A stretch of DNA of 64,000 nucleotides from RPQK01 sp041946865 (GTDB lineage Bacteria > Acidobacteriota > UBA6911 > RPQK01): positions 58,266-122,265 of the forward strand of contig JBHGBF010000001.1 in NCBI GenBank assembly GCA_041946865.1. Reading direction: 5' to 3'. Made by a program: the position numbers and the translations under genes. Of the stretch, positions 1 through 8,943 are shown in pieces. Below the pieces are notes generated by a model. The model did no database searches, was not told the DNA's origin, and saw only the letters and a program-made list of their open reading frames with translations. Position 1 is the stretch's first letter. Every line of letters starts with the position of its first letter.

Positions 1-1
1 G

Positions 2-361
2 ATGATCTGCCAGCGGAGGTGGATCGTTCGGGAGTGCAAGGCGCTGGAGAAACGGCTGCAGGCCTCGGTGCAAGCCGCAGCCTCCAGTTTTCCGGAGTGC
101 TCGAAAGAGGTCCACGAAGAGTTGATCAGGAAGCTGGCCCAGTGGGAAATGAGGAAGATGGCAAGCACCGAAAGGGAGCTGACCGCCAAAGCCGGAAGGT
201 TGGAGAAGAAACACCAGGTGCTGTTGCTGGCCCGCTCGGGCCTGAACAACCATGAGATCTCCAACAAGCTGCGATTGCCGCGCGGCGAAACAGAGTTGCT
301 TCTCGACCTGGCACGAGCCGAGTCTCAGGTCATGGCGGCAGGAAATGCCGGGACCCGATAG
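2..361 (+). CDS. DUF6115/SwrB-like flagellar-associated protein (5' partial)
   Basis: The visible 119 residues are a charged, helical N-terminal stretch followed by a helix-turn-helix-like segment near the C-terminus (about residues 76-102, with GLNNHEISNKL then PRGETELLLDL). This resembles the C-terminal motif of DUF6115/DUF2802 proteins, in which a short HTH ends in a conserved G-E-x-E-L-x-L run; such proteins often sit beside flagellar genes. The gene touches the window edge, so the true start is probably upstream and the first ATG here may be internal. It lies about 117 bp before flgF in the same direction, which suggests a shared flagellar operon. Function is unknown; the family link rests on a short motif. 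Confidence 0.5.
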   Translation: MICQRRWIVRECKALEKRLQASVQAAASSFPECSKEVHEELIRKLAQWEMRKMASTERELTAKAGRLEKKHQVLLLARSGLNNHEISNKLRLPRGETELLLDLARAESQVMAAGNAGTR

Positions 362-478
362 GCAAAGATTGCCTGCCTCGCCCGCCCCGCCAGGCCTCAA
401 AGTCGCGAGCAGGGGTTGTTTCAAGGGGGCCTCACGAGCGGCGCGAAGTGGCATCCAACTTGCTAAGACCCAGAGTGT

Positions 479-1216
479 ATGAGCCATACGATCTACACCG
501 CCTACGCGGCCTTGCAGAGCAGAGGAGAGGCGCTCGATGTCGTGAGCAACAATCTGGCCAACATCCACACGCCGGGGTTCAAGGAGAAGCAGTTTCACTT
601 TCGTTCGCTTGTGGGCCGGATGGCGTCAGAGATGAGCGGCCTGGGGAGTGCCATCAGCGCTCAGCAGGTCAAAACCTTTACCCACAGTGAATTTCAGCCG
701 GGTGTTCTAACGGAGACGGGTAATCCGCTGGATCTGGCGCTGGAAGGTGACGGGTTCTTTGCCGTCAGGACTCCTGACGGAACGTACTACACCCGCAACG
801 GACACTTCTCTCTCTCGCCGAACGGAACACTCACTACGCCGGACGGTTACCCGGTCGTGTCTGCGGCGGGGCGGCCGATCGTCTTGCCGGACGGCCGAGT
901 AGAGGTCTCCGAGAACGGCCAGATCAGCGTCGACGGAATCCAGACGGCGCAGCTCCAAATTGTCTCCTTCCCGGACGTCAGGCAACTGACTCCGGTCGGG
1001 GAGTCGCTGTTTTCACCTCCTCAAGGCGTACAGCCTCTGCCTCCCGCCCGCGTGGCCGTCCTCCAGGGCCGGCTGGAGGAGTCAAACGTCGACCCGCTCA
1101 AGAACGTGGCGCGGATGGTGGCCCTGGTAAGGAGTTTCGAAATGTTGACTCAGGCGGTGCGATCTCTGACGAGGGATATCGACGGGAAACTGATTAACGA
1201 AGTGGGAAGGATATAG
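479..1216 (+). CDS. flgF: FlgF proximal rod protein
   Basis: Flagellar basal-body rod/hook family protein of 245 aa. It has the conserved N-terminus with a VSNNLANIHTPGFK stretch near residue 23 and the matching C-terminal amphipathic helix (NVARMVALVRSFEMLTQAV). The middle carries the FlgE/F/G core (GDGFFAVRTPDGTYYTRNGHFSLSPNG). It should form part of the proximal rod of the axial structure outside the cytoplasmic membrane, exported by the flagellar type III apparatus without a cleaved signal peptide. The order flgF-flgG-flgA-flgH-flgI downstream supports the name over FlgE or FlgG. No strong Shine-Dalgarno is seen before the ATG. The flgG ribosome-binding site overlaps this stop codon. Confidence 0.93.
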   Translation: MSHTIYTAYAALQSRGEALDVVSNNLANIHTPGFKEKQFHFRSLVGRMASEMSGLGSAISAQQVKTFTHSEFQPGVLTETGNPLDLALEGDGFFAVRTPDGTYYTRNGHFSLSPNGTLTTPDGYPVVSAAGRPIVLPDGRVEVSENGQISVDGIQTAQLQIVSFPDVRQLTPVGESLFSPPQGVQPLPPARVAVLQGRLEESNVDPLKNVARMVALVRSFEMLTQAVRSLTRDIDGKLINEVGRI

Positions 1217-1225
1217 GAGGTCGCG

Positions 1226-2014
1226 ATGCTCAGGTCACTCTACAGCGCAGCCAGCGGCATGGAAGCCATACAGCTGAATATCGACAACATTGCCAACAAT
1301 CTGGCCAACGTTAACACCACGGGCTTCAAACAGCGGAGGACGCAGTTCCAGGATCTGCTCTATCAGAACCTCGTGTCGCCAGGCAGTAACGCCTCCAGTT
1401 CCACCGAAGTTCCCACGGGTCTTCAGATCGGTCTGGGCACGCGCGCGGTGTCTAATGAGATAGTCTTCCTCCAAGGCGACTACATCGAGACCGGCAACGA
1501 GTTGGACGTGGTGATCGAAGGGAGAGGCTTTTTCCAGGTGCGTCTCCCAGACGGCCAAATCGCCTACACCAGGGGCGGCGCCTTCCATCTGAACCGGGAG
1601 GGAAACCTTGTCACCTCGGCTGGCGATCCCCTCGAGCCTCAGATCTCGATTCCTCGTGAGGCCACGAAGATCAGCATTGCTTCTGACGGAACCATCTCGG
1701 TGAACCTGCCTGGCCAGGTGGAACCCCAACAGGTCGGAAGAATTGAGCTCGCGGCCTTTGCGAACCCTGCTGGTCTGAACAGCATCGGCAGAAACCTGTT
1801 TCTGCAGTCCGCTTCGAGCGGGGACCCGGTGACGGGAAGTGCCGGTGAGAACGGCAACGGCACTCTGCTTCAATGCTTTCTGGAACAATCCAACGTCAAT
1901 GTCGTGAAGGAGATGATCAACCTGATCGTCAGCCAACGGGCCTACGAATCGAACTCAAAAGTAGTCAAGACCGCAGACCAGATGTACCAGCAGGTCGTCA
2001 ACATGGTGAGGTAG
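1226..2014 (+). CDS. flgG: FlgG distal rod protein
   Basis: Distal rod protein of 262 aa, the usual length for FlgG. It begins MLRSLYSAASGMEAIQ, has NNLANVNTTGFKQRR near residue 28 and QGDYIETGNELDVVIEGRGFF in the core, and ends in the NVNVVKEMINLIVSQRAYESNSKVV helix typical of FlgG. It polymerises into the distal rod that passes through the P and L rings made by the flgI and flgH products downstream. An AGGAGGT Shine-Dalgarno overlaps the flgF stop and sits 5-6 bases before the ATG, so the two genes are translationally coupled. flgA starts three bases after the stop. Confidence 0.96.
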   Translation: MLRSLYSAASGMEAIQLNIDNIANNLANVNTTGFKQRRTQFQDLLYQNLVSPGSNASSSTEVPTGLQIGLGTRAVSNEIVFLQGDYIETGNELDVVIEGRGFFQVRLPDGQIAYTRGGAFHLNREGNLVTSAGDPLEPQISIPREATKISIASDGTISVNLPGQVEPQQVGRIELAAFANPAGLNSIGRNLFLQSASSGDPVTGSAGENGNGTLLQCFLEQSNVNVVKEMINLIVSQRAYESNSKVVKTADQMYQQVVNMVR

Positions 2015-2017
2015 CGC

Positions 2018-2968
2018 ATGAGCCGAGTTCGCACCGCCATCCTGGCTTTGACGACGGTCTGCTCGCTGGGGGCCTTCCTGTGGGGCCGGACACTTCGAAT
2101 TCCAGACCGGGTTGAGGTTTGCGCAGACATCCTCGTGCTGCAGGACCTGTGCGGTGAAGCGCTGCCTGAAACCCTGGGCTCTGTTTCGCTCGGCTACGCT
2201 CCTTACCCGGGTCACTATCGTTGGATCTCTCGGGCTGAACTGAAGCGCGCGCTGCGCAATCAGGGACTCGACGAAGGCCTGCACCTCCAGATGAATGACC
2301 GGATTCTCTTGACGAGGAAGAACCGGATACTGGAATCCAAGGAGGTTCATGAGGCCGTGCAGGCCTACCTGTCAAGGCTGTGTCCCGGCTTTGAGATCGA
2401 GATTCTGCACCTGACGTTACCTCAAGGGTTGACGGCCCTGCCGGGCAGGATCCGGATCCAGGTGGACGAGAAGGCTCGCCTGAGCCGGTTGGACAATGCC
2501 CCGCTGAAACTCGACGTCGTCAGCGAAGGACGGTCCAGGAGGAGTCATTGGGTCAGGCTGAAGGCCAGAGCCAAGGGGAGAGTGGCCATTCTTAAGCGAG
2601 ACATCCGCTGGGGTCAGCCGATCAGCGACTCGGACGTTGAGCTGGAGACGAGGGAGGTCGATGCTCTCGAGGGGTTCTTTCAAGATCCGAGTCACGTTCA
2701 GGATATGGTTGCCAAGAGGGATCTCCGAGCGGGAGCAGTTCTGCATCGGGATGACGTCCGGAAACCGCTGCTCGTGGACCGGGGTGACATCGTCAAGCTG
2801 CTGGCCAGGGGGACGGCTTTCGTCCTGGAGACGGCGGCCAAGGCCCGTGATGCAGGTGCACGAGGAGATGTCGTGACTGTTCAGAATCTGGACAGCAAGC
2901 AGCTGGTGAAGGCCCGCGTCACCCGTCCAGGGACTGTCGAAATTGATCTTCACAGGGGGACACGGTGA
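2018..2968 (+). CDS. flgA: FlgA P-ring assembly chaperone
   Basis: Periplasmic chaperone for P-ring assembly, 316 aa, with an N-terminal hydrophobic export signal (ILALTTVCSLGAFLWG). The C-terminal half is the SAF-like domain (about residues 185-315), with KRDIRWGQPISDSDVELE, KRDLRAGAVLHRDDV and a final DSKQLVKARVTRPGTVEIDL that is typical of FlgA. It is longer than many FlgA proteins because of a larger middle region. It starts three bases after flgG, and its stop overlaps the GTG start of flgH by four bases, so it is inside the rod/ring operon. Its expected client, FlgI, is encoded two genes downstream. Confidence 0.9.
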   Translation: MSRVRTAILALTTVCSLGAFLWGRTLRIPDRVEVCADILVLQDLCGEALPETLGSVSLGYAPYPGHYRWISRAELKRALRNQGLDEGLHLQMNDRILLTRKNRILESKEVHEAVQAYLSRLCPGFEIEILHLTLPQGLTALPGRIRIQVDEKARLSRLDNAPLKLDVVSEGRSRRSHWVRLKARAKGRVAILKRDIRWGQPISDSDVELETREVDALEGFFQDPSHVQDMVAKRDLRAGAVLHRDDVRKPLLVDRGDIVKLLARGTAFVLETAAKARDAGARGDVVTVQNLDSKQLVKARVTRPGTVEIDLHRGTR

Positions 2969-3645
2969 GAAATCAGTGGTTGCTGGTGCTGGCCGCAGCA
3001 CTTCTGGCGGGATGTGGGCCGGAAAGAAAAGCGGGGGTCGCACGCGGTCTGGACGAGTATGCCCGCCAGGCACGGGCGCTCCAGACAAATCAAGGCGACA
3101 TGGATGGTTCGCTCTGGACCGAACAGGCAGGGTACGCGGATGGGTTCCGGGACGTGAAGGCGAGACGGCTGGCAGATATCGTTACCATCGAAGTCCTGGA
3201 GTCAACCAGCGCGGTTACGGAGGCGACAACCCAGACCGTCAGGGAATCGGACATCACAAAATCAGCGCCCGCTCTGTTTGGGTTGGAGAAACGGGTTGCC
3301 GAGCTGCCTAATCTGGCGAGCCTCTCCCAGTCATCGACCTTTGCCGGAGACGGCGCGACCAGCCGCACCAGCGTACTGGCCACCCAGCTGACCGCTCGTG
3401 TCATCGAGGTGTTTCCTAATCGAAATCTCCTCATCGAGGCAAACCGGGAAATCACGCTCAATGGCGAGCGACAGATCATGATCCTGCGGGGCGTAATTCG
3501 CCCCGCGGATATCTCTCCGGCCAACACTGTCAGCTCGTCGCGCATCGCCGAAATGGAGTTGTCGGTGACCGGACGGGGGACAATTTCGGACGCCCAAAAA
3601 CCCGGACTCCTGTTCAAGCTTCTGTCCGGCATCTGGCCATTTTGA
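2965..3645 (+). CDS. flgH: FlgH L-ring lipoprotein
   Basis: Outer-membrane L-ring lipoprotein, 226 aa. The signal peptide ends in a lipobox, LLAGC, with the lipidated cysteine at residue 17. The body has the FlgH signature ARRLADIVTIEVLESTSAVTEATTQT and VFPNRNLLIEANREITLNGERQIMILRGVIRPADISPANTVSSSRIAEMEL, and the protein ends KLLSGIWPF. An L-ring protein implies a diderm cell envelope. The start is a GTG that overlaps the flgA stop by four bases. flgI follows at once. Confidence 0.94.
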   Translation: MRNQWLLVLAAALLAGCGPERKAGVARGLDEYARQARALQTNQGDMDGSLWTEQAGYADGFRDVKARRLADIVTIEVLESTSAVTEATTQTVRESDITKSAPALFGLEKRVAELPNLASLSQSSTFAGDGATSRTSVLATQLTARVIEVFPNRNLLIEANREITLNGERQIMILRGVIRPADISPANTVSSSRIAEMELSVTGRGTISDAQKPGLLFKLLSGIWPF

Positions 3646-3653
3646 GAGGCAAT

Positions 3654-4823
3654 ATGAGCCTGCTGCAACGATCTGACACCGAGGCCGGTCCAGGAGCGCG
3701 GCGGCGGTCCTCCCTCCCCGCCGCCCGCGCTTGCCGGGCTTCGGCCTTGCTCCTGCTCTCCCTGCCGGTGCTGGTTTCAGCCGGCGTCCCCTCGCGGATC
3801 AAGGATGTGGCGCGCATTCAAGGCGTTCGCGAGAATCAGCTCATCGGATACGGACTCGTGGTCGGCCTGGACGGCTCGGGAGACAGTCGCCAGACGTACT
3901 TCACCACCCAGACGCTCGCCAATCTCCTCACACTGGAAGGGATCGTCGTGTCGCCTCGTGCAATCCAGGTCTCCAACACGGCCGCTGTCATGGTTACCGC
4001 CGACCTGCCGGCATTTGCCCGAACCGGTTCACGAATTGATGTCACCGTGTCCTCCATCGGAGATGCCGAAAGTCTGCAGGGCGGAACCCTGTTGATGACG
4101 CCGTTGAAAGCGGCCAACGGCGAGGTCTACGCCGTGGCTCAAGGCCCGGTTTCCATCGGCGGTTTCGCCGCACGGTCTTCGACGCAGGCCATCCAGAAGA
4201 ATCAGCCGACTGCAGGCCGCGTGCCGCAAGGCGCCATCGTGGAGCGGGAAGTCACGTTTCAGCTTCAGGACAAGCCGAACCTTCGCCTGGTCTTGAATCA
4301 GGCGGACTTCACGACGGCGTCCCGGGTGGCATCGGCCATCAACCAGAAAGTAGGAACAAACCTGGCGCAGCCTCTGGACAATCGGACGGTTGAGGTTCAG
4401 GTCCCGGCCACTTTCCGCAACAATGTAGTGGCTTTTATAAGCCAGATAGAGAACCAACCCTTGGAAGTGGATCGCCCTGCCAAGGTCGTCCTGAATGAAA
4501 AAACAGGGACCATCGTGTTTGGCGGTGACGTCCGGATCGCGCCGGTAACCATCGTTCACGGCTCCCTGACGGTCCAGATAGGAACTCAGTTTGCCGTTTC
4601 CCAGCCTCCTGCCCTTTCTGCCGGGCAGACGGTCGTGGTCCCCGAAGAGACCGTCAGCGTTGAGGAGCCGGTGACTCGGCCGGTCGCGGTTAAGGATGGA
4701 AGCAGCATCGAGTCCGTCGTCCGGGCCCTGAACTCCATCGGGGCAACTCCCCGGGACATTCTCGCCATACTTCAGGCGATCAAGGCCGCCGGAGCGCTTC
4801 AATCTGAGCTGGAGATCATTTAG
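3654..4823 (+). CDS. flgI: FlgI P-ring protein
   Basis: Periplasmic P-ring subunit, about 389 aa. A signal peptide (hydrophobic ASALLLLSLPVLVSAG) precedes a classic FlgI N-terminus (RIKDVARIQGVRENQLIGYGLVVGL split over the first 30 mature residues). Later motifs include LLMTPLKAANGEVYAVAQGP, IVEREV and the final LNSIGATPRDILAILQAIKAAGAL. I chose the ATG at 3654 because GAGAGG lies just before it; a TTG at 3642 overlapping the flgH stop would add four residues. It works with FlgA as chaperone and forms the bushing around the FlgG rod. Confidence 0.95.
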   Translation: MSLLQRSDTEAGPGARRRSSLPAARACRASALLLLSLPVLVSAGVPSRIKDVARIQGVRENQLIGYGLVVGLDGSGDSRQTYFTTQTLANLLTLEGIVVSPRAIQVSNTAAVMVTADLPAFARTGSRIDVTVSSIGDAESLQGGTLLMTPLKAANGEVYAVAQGPVSIGGFAARSSTQAIQKNQPTAGRVPQGAIVEREVTFQLQDKPNLRLVLNQADFTTASRVASAINQKVGTNLAQPLDNRTVEVQVPATFRNNVVAFISQIENQPLEVDRPAKVVLNEKTGTIVFGGDVRIAPVTIVHGSLTVQIGTQFAVSQPPALSAGQTVVVPEETVSVEEPVTRPVAVKDGSSIESVVRALNSIGATPRDILAILQAIKAAGALQSELEII

Positions 4824-4832
4824 GGAGGTTGC

Positions 4833-5627
4833 ATGACAGCGCCCGTCGACCTGGCCGGATCGGCCACACCGTTGATGAGCCGAAGGGACGTGAGCAGGAA
4901 CGAGAACCCTTCCATCGAGGAAGTGGCCCAGGAGTTCGAGTCGCTCTTCCTGGCTCAGCTCCTGTCTGCGCTGCGAGGGGATCCCGATGGTGAGGGTTTC
5001 TTTGAGGGGAATACGGGGCAGGAGATCTACACTTCCATGATGGATCAGGCCCTGGCGAGAGCCCTCGCTGCCAAGGGAGGGATCGGACTGGCTCGACCGA
5101 TCTCGGACCATCTACAGCGAATCGAGCGCCCCCCGGCCGCCTCCGCCGTTGCCGAGCCAACAATAGGACCTCAGGGCGATCCCGCTAAAGCGAGCCACCG
5201 GGAGGATGGGGGCGGCGCAAAGAATTTTGATAGCTCTCCGCTTGCCGCCGTCCTCTCAGGAGCCGTCGGCAGTGTTTTCCGTATCAGCTCACGGCCCGGC
5301 TGGCGAAACGACCCCTTTTCCGGCAAGTTACAGCACCACAAAGGAATTGACCTGGCAGCCCCGATCGGCACGGAAGTCTCCTCTCTGACCAGGGGGAGAG
5401 TCGTCTTCGCGGGAGCCCAAGGGGGTTACGGCAACACCATCGTTGTCGAGTCAGCAGACGGCCTCCGTGTCCGGTACGCGCACCTTGGTGAGATCCTGGT
5501 GAAGCCTGGAGAAAAGCTGGAAAAAGGTCAGAACATCGGGCTGGTTGGGAGCACGGGACGCTCGACAGGGCCTCACCTTCATATCGAATGGGAGAAAGCG
5601 GGGCGTCTGCTCGACTCCTTCAGCTGA
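4833..5627 (+). CDS. flgJ: FlgJ-type rod-binding protein fused to M23 endopeptidase
   Basis: A 264-aa two-domain protein. Residues about 27-88 are a rod-binding domain (EVAQEFESLFLAQLLSALR then GNTGQEIYTSMMDQALARALA), as in FlgJ. A low-complexity linker (about 95-145) leads to an M23/LytM peptidase domain with the zinc motif HHKGID near residues 168-172 and PHLHIEW near 247-253. In enterobacterial FlgJ the second domain is a glucosaminidase; here an endopeptidase would open peptidoglycan cross-links for the rod. Both LytM zinc motifs look intact. There is no clear signal peptide, so export with the rod is likely. It follows flgI by 9 bp and closes the operon before a sigma28-type promoter. 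Confidence 0.88.
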   Translation: MTAPVDLAGSATPLMSRRDVSRNENPSIEEVAQEFESLFLAQLLSALRGDPDGEGFFEGNTGQEIYTSMMDQALARALAAKGGIGLARPISDHLQRIERPPAASAVAEPTIGPQGDPAKASHREDGGGAKNFDSSPLAAVLSGAVGSVFRISSRPGWRNDPFSGKLQHHKGIDLAAPIGTEVSSLTRGRVVFAGAQGGYGNTIVVESADGLRVRYAHLGEILVKPGEKLEKGQNIGLVGSTGRSTGPHLHIEWEKAGRLLDSFS

Positions 5628-5652
5628 TACCCCGTGACGTGCGAAAGAAGAC

Positions 5653-5679
5653 TAAAGTTTCGCGAGGATCTGCCGATGA
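5653..5679 (+). promoter_or_regulatory. Sigma28 (FliA)-type promoter for flgM operon
   Basis: TAAA at 5653-5656, a 15-base spacer and GCCGATGA at 5672-5679, close to the FliA consensus (TAAA-N15-GCCGATAA). It lies 43 bases before the flgM start and about 25 bases after flgJ ends, in the only real gap of the flagellar block. It would make flgM-flgN-flgK-flgL-fliW-csrA late genes. Confidence 0.75.
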
Positions 5680-5721
5680 GCATTATGACTGGATGATTCC
5701 TTTTAAAGACGACGAGGCCCC

Positions 5722-6018
5722 ATGAAGATAGACGGCAATAATCCGTACATAAATTCCGAGGTTCACCTTCGCCCCCGAGATGTCTCGACCACGCCGGCCT
5801 CAGGCCGGCCGGTTGGGCCTCAGGTTGATCGTATTGAGCTCTCTGTTACCGCCAAGGAACTGCAGGCGCTTTACCGGGAGAACGGCGAGAGTGAGGAGAT
5901 TCGCAGTGAACGGGTCGAGGAGATCAGGTCGCAGGTGGAGGCAGGAACCTACGATATTCGGGCTGAAGAGATTGCTGAAGCGATTATCACCGGGCATCTG
6001 ATCGACAAGAGCGCCTAG
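5722..6018 (+). CDS. flgM: FlgM anti-sigma28 factor
   Basis: Anti-sigma factor for FliA, 98 aa. The C-terminal half has the family pattern: RIELSVTAKELQ, then SERVEEIRSQVEAGTYDIRAEEIAEAIITGHLID, which matches the sigma-binding helices of FlgM. The N-terminus is the usual disordered, polar export region. FlgM holds FliA in the cytoplasm until the hook is complete and is then secreted. A good FliA-type promoter sits directly upstream, as in many bacteria, giving feedback on its own synthesis. Confidence 0.92.
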   Translation: MKIDGNNPYINSEVHLRPRDVSTTPASGRPVGPQVDRIELSVTAKELQALYRENGESEEIRSERVEEIRSQVEAGTYDIRAEEIAEAIITGHLIDKSA

Positions 6019-6190
6019 TGAGGGCGCACCTGGTGCAGCGCCGCGCCGCGGCCCGAACTGCGTTCGGTGTCCGGTCGTCACCGTGCGGGTTTTGGAGATT
6101 TCCCGTGAGTCAAGGGATGGCCGGTCCCCTGCGGATTTCGGACGTGCCCGGGTTCTCTTCGCGCCGGGCTGCGCCGTCCTTGGGTGGGAT

Positions 6191-6658
6191 ATGGCGGTCG
6201 ACCCCAGAAAAGAGTTGGAACCTATCCGCAACTCCCTGGCCGGACTGGTGGATACTTGTCGTACCCTCTTGACGGAACAGGGACGAGTGATCGACTGCTA
6301 TCTGGAGGGCAAGCTCGACGAGGTCGCACATCTGCAATCGCGCCAGGAGCGCTTGCTGAGAGAAGCCCGGGGCTTCCATGACACCCTGGCCCGCACGCTC
6401 GCCGGCGGCCCGCTGTCCGAGGTAGCACGCCTCCTGGAAGCTCCCCAAAGCGAGCAGCTGGAGCAAACCATCACCGATCTCCACCGCCTGCTCCGCGAAC
6501 TTCACCTGGTGAATCTGCGAAATCGGCGGTTCATCCAGAGTTCACTTTGTTACTCGCAGGCCTTACTCCAGGAGGTCTTTTCGACCCAGGCCGCATACAA
6601 CGGCGGGGGAGTTATCGGAGTGAGGATGTCGGGCCTGAAAAGGGACTTGAGAGTGTGA
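6191..6658 (+). CDS. flgN: FlgN-like chaperone for hook-associated proteins
   Basis: About 155 aa, almost entirely helical. It has the long coiled N-terminal part (LEPIRNSLAGLVDTCRTLLTEQGRVIDCYLEGKLDEVAHLQSRQERLL, read in pieces) and later NLRNRRFIQSSLCYSQALL, which resembles FlgN. FlgN escorts FlgK and FlgL to the export gate, and both genes follow directly. I chose the ATG at 6191; a GTG at 6083 in the same frame would add 36 poorly structured residues. The stop is one base from the flgK ATG. Sequence identity in this family is low, so the name relies partly on position. Confidence 0.75.
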   Translation: MAVDPRKELEPIRNSLAGLVDTCRTLLTEQGRVIDCYLEGKLDEVAHLQSRQERLLREARGFHDTLARTLAGGPLSEVARLLEAPQSEQLEQTITDLHRLLRELHLVNLRNRRFIQSSLCYSQALLQEVFSTQAAYNGGGVIGVRMSGLKRDLRV

Positions 6659-6659
6659 T

Positions 6660-8030
6660 ATGGGCGGTATTTTCGGTGCGCTTCAGATCGGCCTGAAAAA
6701 CCTGTCGAACATGCGGGAAGGCCTGGCCGTCGTCAACGAGAACGTAGCGAATGTCAACACTCCCGGTTACAGCCGCAAACGGATGATCCTCCAGAGCGGT
6801 CCTGCCGACTATCGACCATACGGCAGCGTGGGCACCGGGGCCGACATTCAGCGGATCGAGTCGGTGCGAGACTATTTCCTGGAGAGCCGGCTGCGAGCCG
6901 AGTACGAGACCAAGGGCTTTTTCGAAGGGCAGCAGTCGGGTACGGCCCAGCTGGAGTCTCTCCTGTCGACTGGAGATGAGGCCGGGCTGCCCGAGCAGAT
7001 GTCCCGCTTCTTCAACTCGTTCCTGGAGCTTTCGGCAAGCCCCTCGTCGATCCCGCTGAGACAGGCGGTGATCTCGGAAGGAGAGCAACTCGCTTCCTGG
7101 TTTCAACGGACCTCAAGTCAGGTGGACTCGCTGCAGCTGAATAACCATGTCCGGGTCAAGGACTCGGTGGACAACATCAACTTCCTTCTGTCACGCATTT
7201 CGGTGATCAATTCCAGGCTGGAGCCCCTGCTGGCTAGAGGCCAGGATGGAGGCAGTCTGTTTGACGAACGCCAGGAATTGCTCAAGGAGCTCTCCACCGA
7301 GATTGGAATACAGGTCACCACCGACCAGACGGGCAGCCAGACCATCTCCACCACGAACGGGCGCCTCCTTCTCGCCGGAAGCGACTACAGACAATTGAGC
7401 GCCGAGGAGACATCGTCCGGGATGGTGGTCAGGTCCGGAAGCGCCGACATCACCTCCGAACTGAAGACCGGCCGGCTGGGCGGCCTGCTCAGTTTTGAAG
7501 ACACGGTGCTGGCGTCGTTCAGGACATCTTTGAATTCTCTGACCAAACAACTGGCCGAAGCGGTGAACTCGACCCATCGCAACGGAGTCGACCTTGACGG
7601 GAATGCCGGGCAGGATTTTTTCCAGTTCTCGGCCGGGGCAGAGGCAGGCACCATCTCGGTCGTCATCTCGGACCCCAGAGCCATTGCGGCTGCAACCTCC
7701 GGAGGAGTCGGCGATGGACGCAATGCCCAGACCCTGGCCGATATTCGGGAGCAGTCCTTCGCGGGGCTGGAGGGCCAGAGCGTCCACGGCTTTTACTCTC
7801 AGATGGCCTTCGAGGTCGGTCTGGCAATGCGGGGCGTGAAGGCTAACGCGGAGCTCCAAGACAAGATACTGCGCGAGCTGCAGAACCAGCGGGAGGCGGT
7901 CTCCGGCGTCTCTCTGGATGAAGAAGCGGTCAACCTTCTTCAGTACCAACGCTCTTACCAGGCCAGTTCCAGGCTCATCAAGGTTTTGGATCAGCTCCTG
8001 GAAGAGACCCTCGGTCTGGTCCGCAGTTGA
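6660..8030 (+). CDS. flgK: FlgK hook-associated protein 1
   Basis: Hook-filament junction protein, 456 aa. The N-terminus (MGGIFGALQIGLKNLSNMREGLAVVNENVANVNTPGYSRKR in pieces) and the C-terminus (SGVSLDEEAVNLLQYQRSYQASSRLIKVLDQLLEETL) are typical FlgK axial-protein ends. DYFLESRLRAEYETKG and the long coiled D1 region are also characteristic. It is a little short for FlgK, mainly in the variable outer domains. It starts one base after flgN, its likely chaperone, and is followed by flgL. Confidence 0.95.
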   Translation: MGGIFGALQIGLKNLSNMREGLAVVNENVANVNTPGYSRKRMILQSGPADYRPYGSVGTGADIQRIESVRDYFLESRLRAEYETKGFFEGQQSGTAQLESLLSTGDEAGLPEQMSRFFNSFLELSASPSSIPLRQAVISEGEQLASWFQRTSSQVDSLQLNNHVRVKDSVDNINFLLSRISVINSRLEPLLARGQDGGSLFDERQELLKELSTEIGIQVTTDQTGSQTISTTNGRLLLAGSDYRQLSAEETSSGMVVRSGSADITSELKTGRLGGLLSFEDTVLASFRTSLNSLTKQLAEAVNSTHRNGVDLDGNAGQDFFQFSAGAEAGTISVVISDPRAIAAATSGGVGDGRNAQTLADIREQSFAGLEGQSVHGFYSQMAFEVGLAMRGVKANAELQDKILRELQNQREAVSGVSLDEEAVNLLQYQRSYQASSRLIKVLDQLLEETLGLVRS

Positions 8031-8041
8031 GGTGCGATGCC

Positions 8042-8929
8042 ATGAGAATATCGGAAAACAGCATGGTCCAGGACTTCCTCCGGAACCTGGAAAACACACG
8101 CCAGCGCTGGCTGCGCTATAACCAGGAGATAAGCACCGGCAAGCGGCTCCATCGTCCTTCGGACAATCCGGCTGAAAGCGCCCGGGTCCTGCGGATCAGG
8201 GACGAGGTCTCACGGGCCAATCAGTATTTTCGAAACATTACCGCCGCCCGGGCCCGGTTGGGAGCAACCGACTCCGCCCTGAACACCCTGAGGAACAGCA
8301 TTCTGTCGATCGCCGACAGAGTGGCCTTTGCCCTGAACGGAACGACCGACGAACAGGGACGCCGGGCCATAGCAGGCGATCTCCGCGGGACACTGGACGC
8401 CCTCTACCAGACGGCGTCGACCACGGTGGACGGATACTACATTTTCTCAGGCAGTCTGATCGACACGGCGCCTCTTGTGGTGTCGGGTGGTTCGTATTCC
8501 TACCAGGGGGACGACCTGGCCTTGGAGATTGAGGTCATGGACGGCGAGGCGGTGAGGACCAACGTGTCGGGCCGAGAAGTGTTCGCCGAGCCGGCCTCGG
8601 ATCTGCTTAATTCGCTGGCCGCCCTCATTGAGCAGCTCGAATCGGGTGATCTGGAGGCGGCGCGGGGTCCCCTGCAGAAGGTCCAGGACGCGGGCAGAGT
8701 AATTGACACCGCCCGTTTCAAGGTGGGTCATAGCATCAAGCGTCTCGAGAACGCCCAATTTCGATTGGAAGACCGGCTTTTTCAGTTGACTTCGGAGATC
8801 TCCGGGCTGGAGGATGCTAATCTGGCAGAGTCGATTTCGAGGATGGTTCAGGCGGAAACGGCTCTGCGGGCCGCGGTCGGCGCCGGTTCACGCCTGCGCC
8901 AGCCGAACCTGTTCGACATGCTGGGATGA
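8042..8929 (+). CDS. flgL: FlgL hook-associated protein 3
   Basis: Second hook-filament junction protein, about 295 aa, related to flagellin. The N-terminus has MRISENSMVQDFLRNL and NQEISTGKRLHRPSDNPAESARVLRIRDEV (read in pieces), and the C-terminus ends ENAQFRLEDRLFQLTSEISGLEDANLAESISRMVQAETALRAAVG with a terminal QPNLFDMLG. I prefer ATG 8042, which begins the family motif MRIS and has GAGGTG upstream, over an in-frame TTG at 8027. The stop overlaps a possible fliW ATG. Confidence 0.94.
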   Translation: MRISENSMVQDFLRNLENTRQRWLRYNQEISTGKRLHRPSDNPAESARVLRIRDEVSRANQYFRNITAARARLGATDSALNTLRNSILSIADRVAFALNGTTDEQGRRAIAGDLRGTLDALYQTASTTVDGYYIFSGSLIDTAPLVVSGGSYSYQGDDLALEIEVMDGEAVRTNVSGREVFAEPASDLLNSLAALIEQLESGDLEAARGPLQKVQDAGRVIDTARFKVGHSIKRLENAQFRLEDRLFQLTSEISGLEDANLAESISRMVQAETALRAAVGAGSRLRQPNLFDMLG

Positions 8930-8943
8930 GAGGATCGCAAGCC

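Noticed and set aside
1235..1936. Long minus-strand open frame opposite flgG
   Set aside because: It mirrors a clear FlgG gene; long antisense frames are expected in high-G+C coding DNA.
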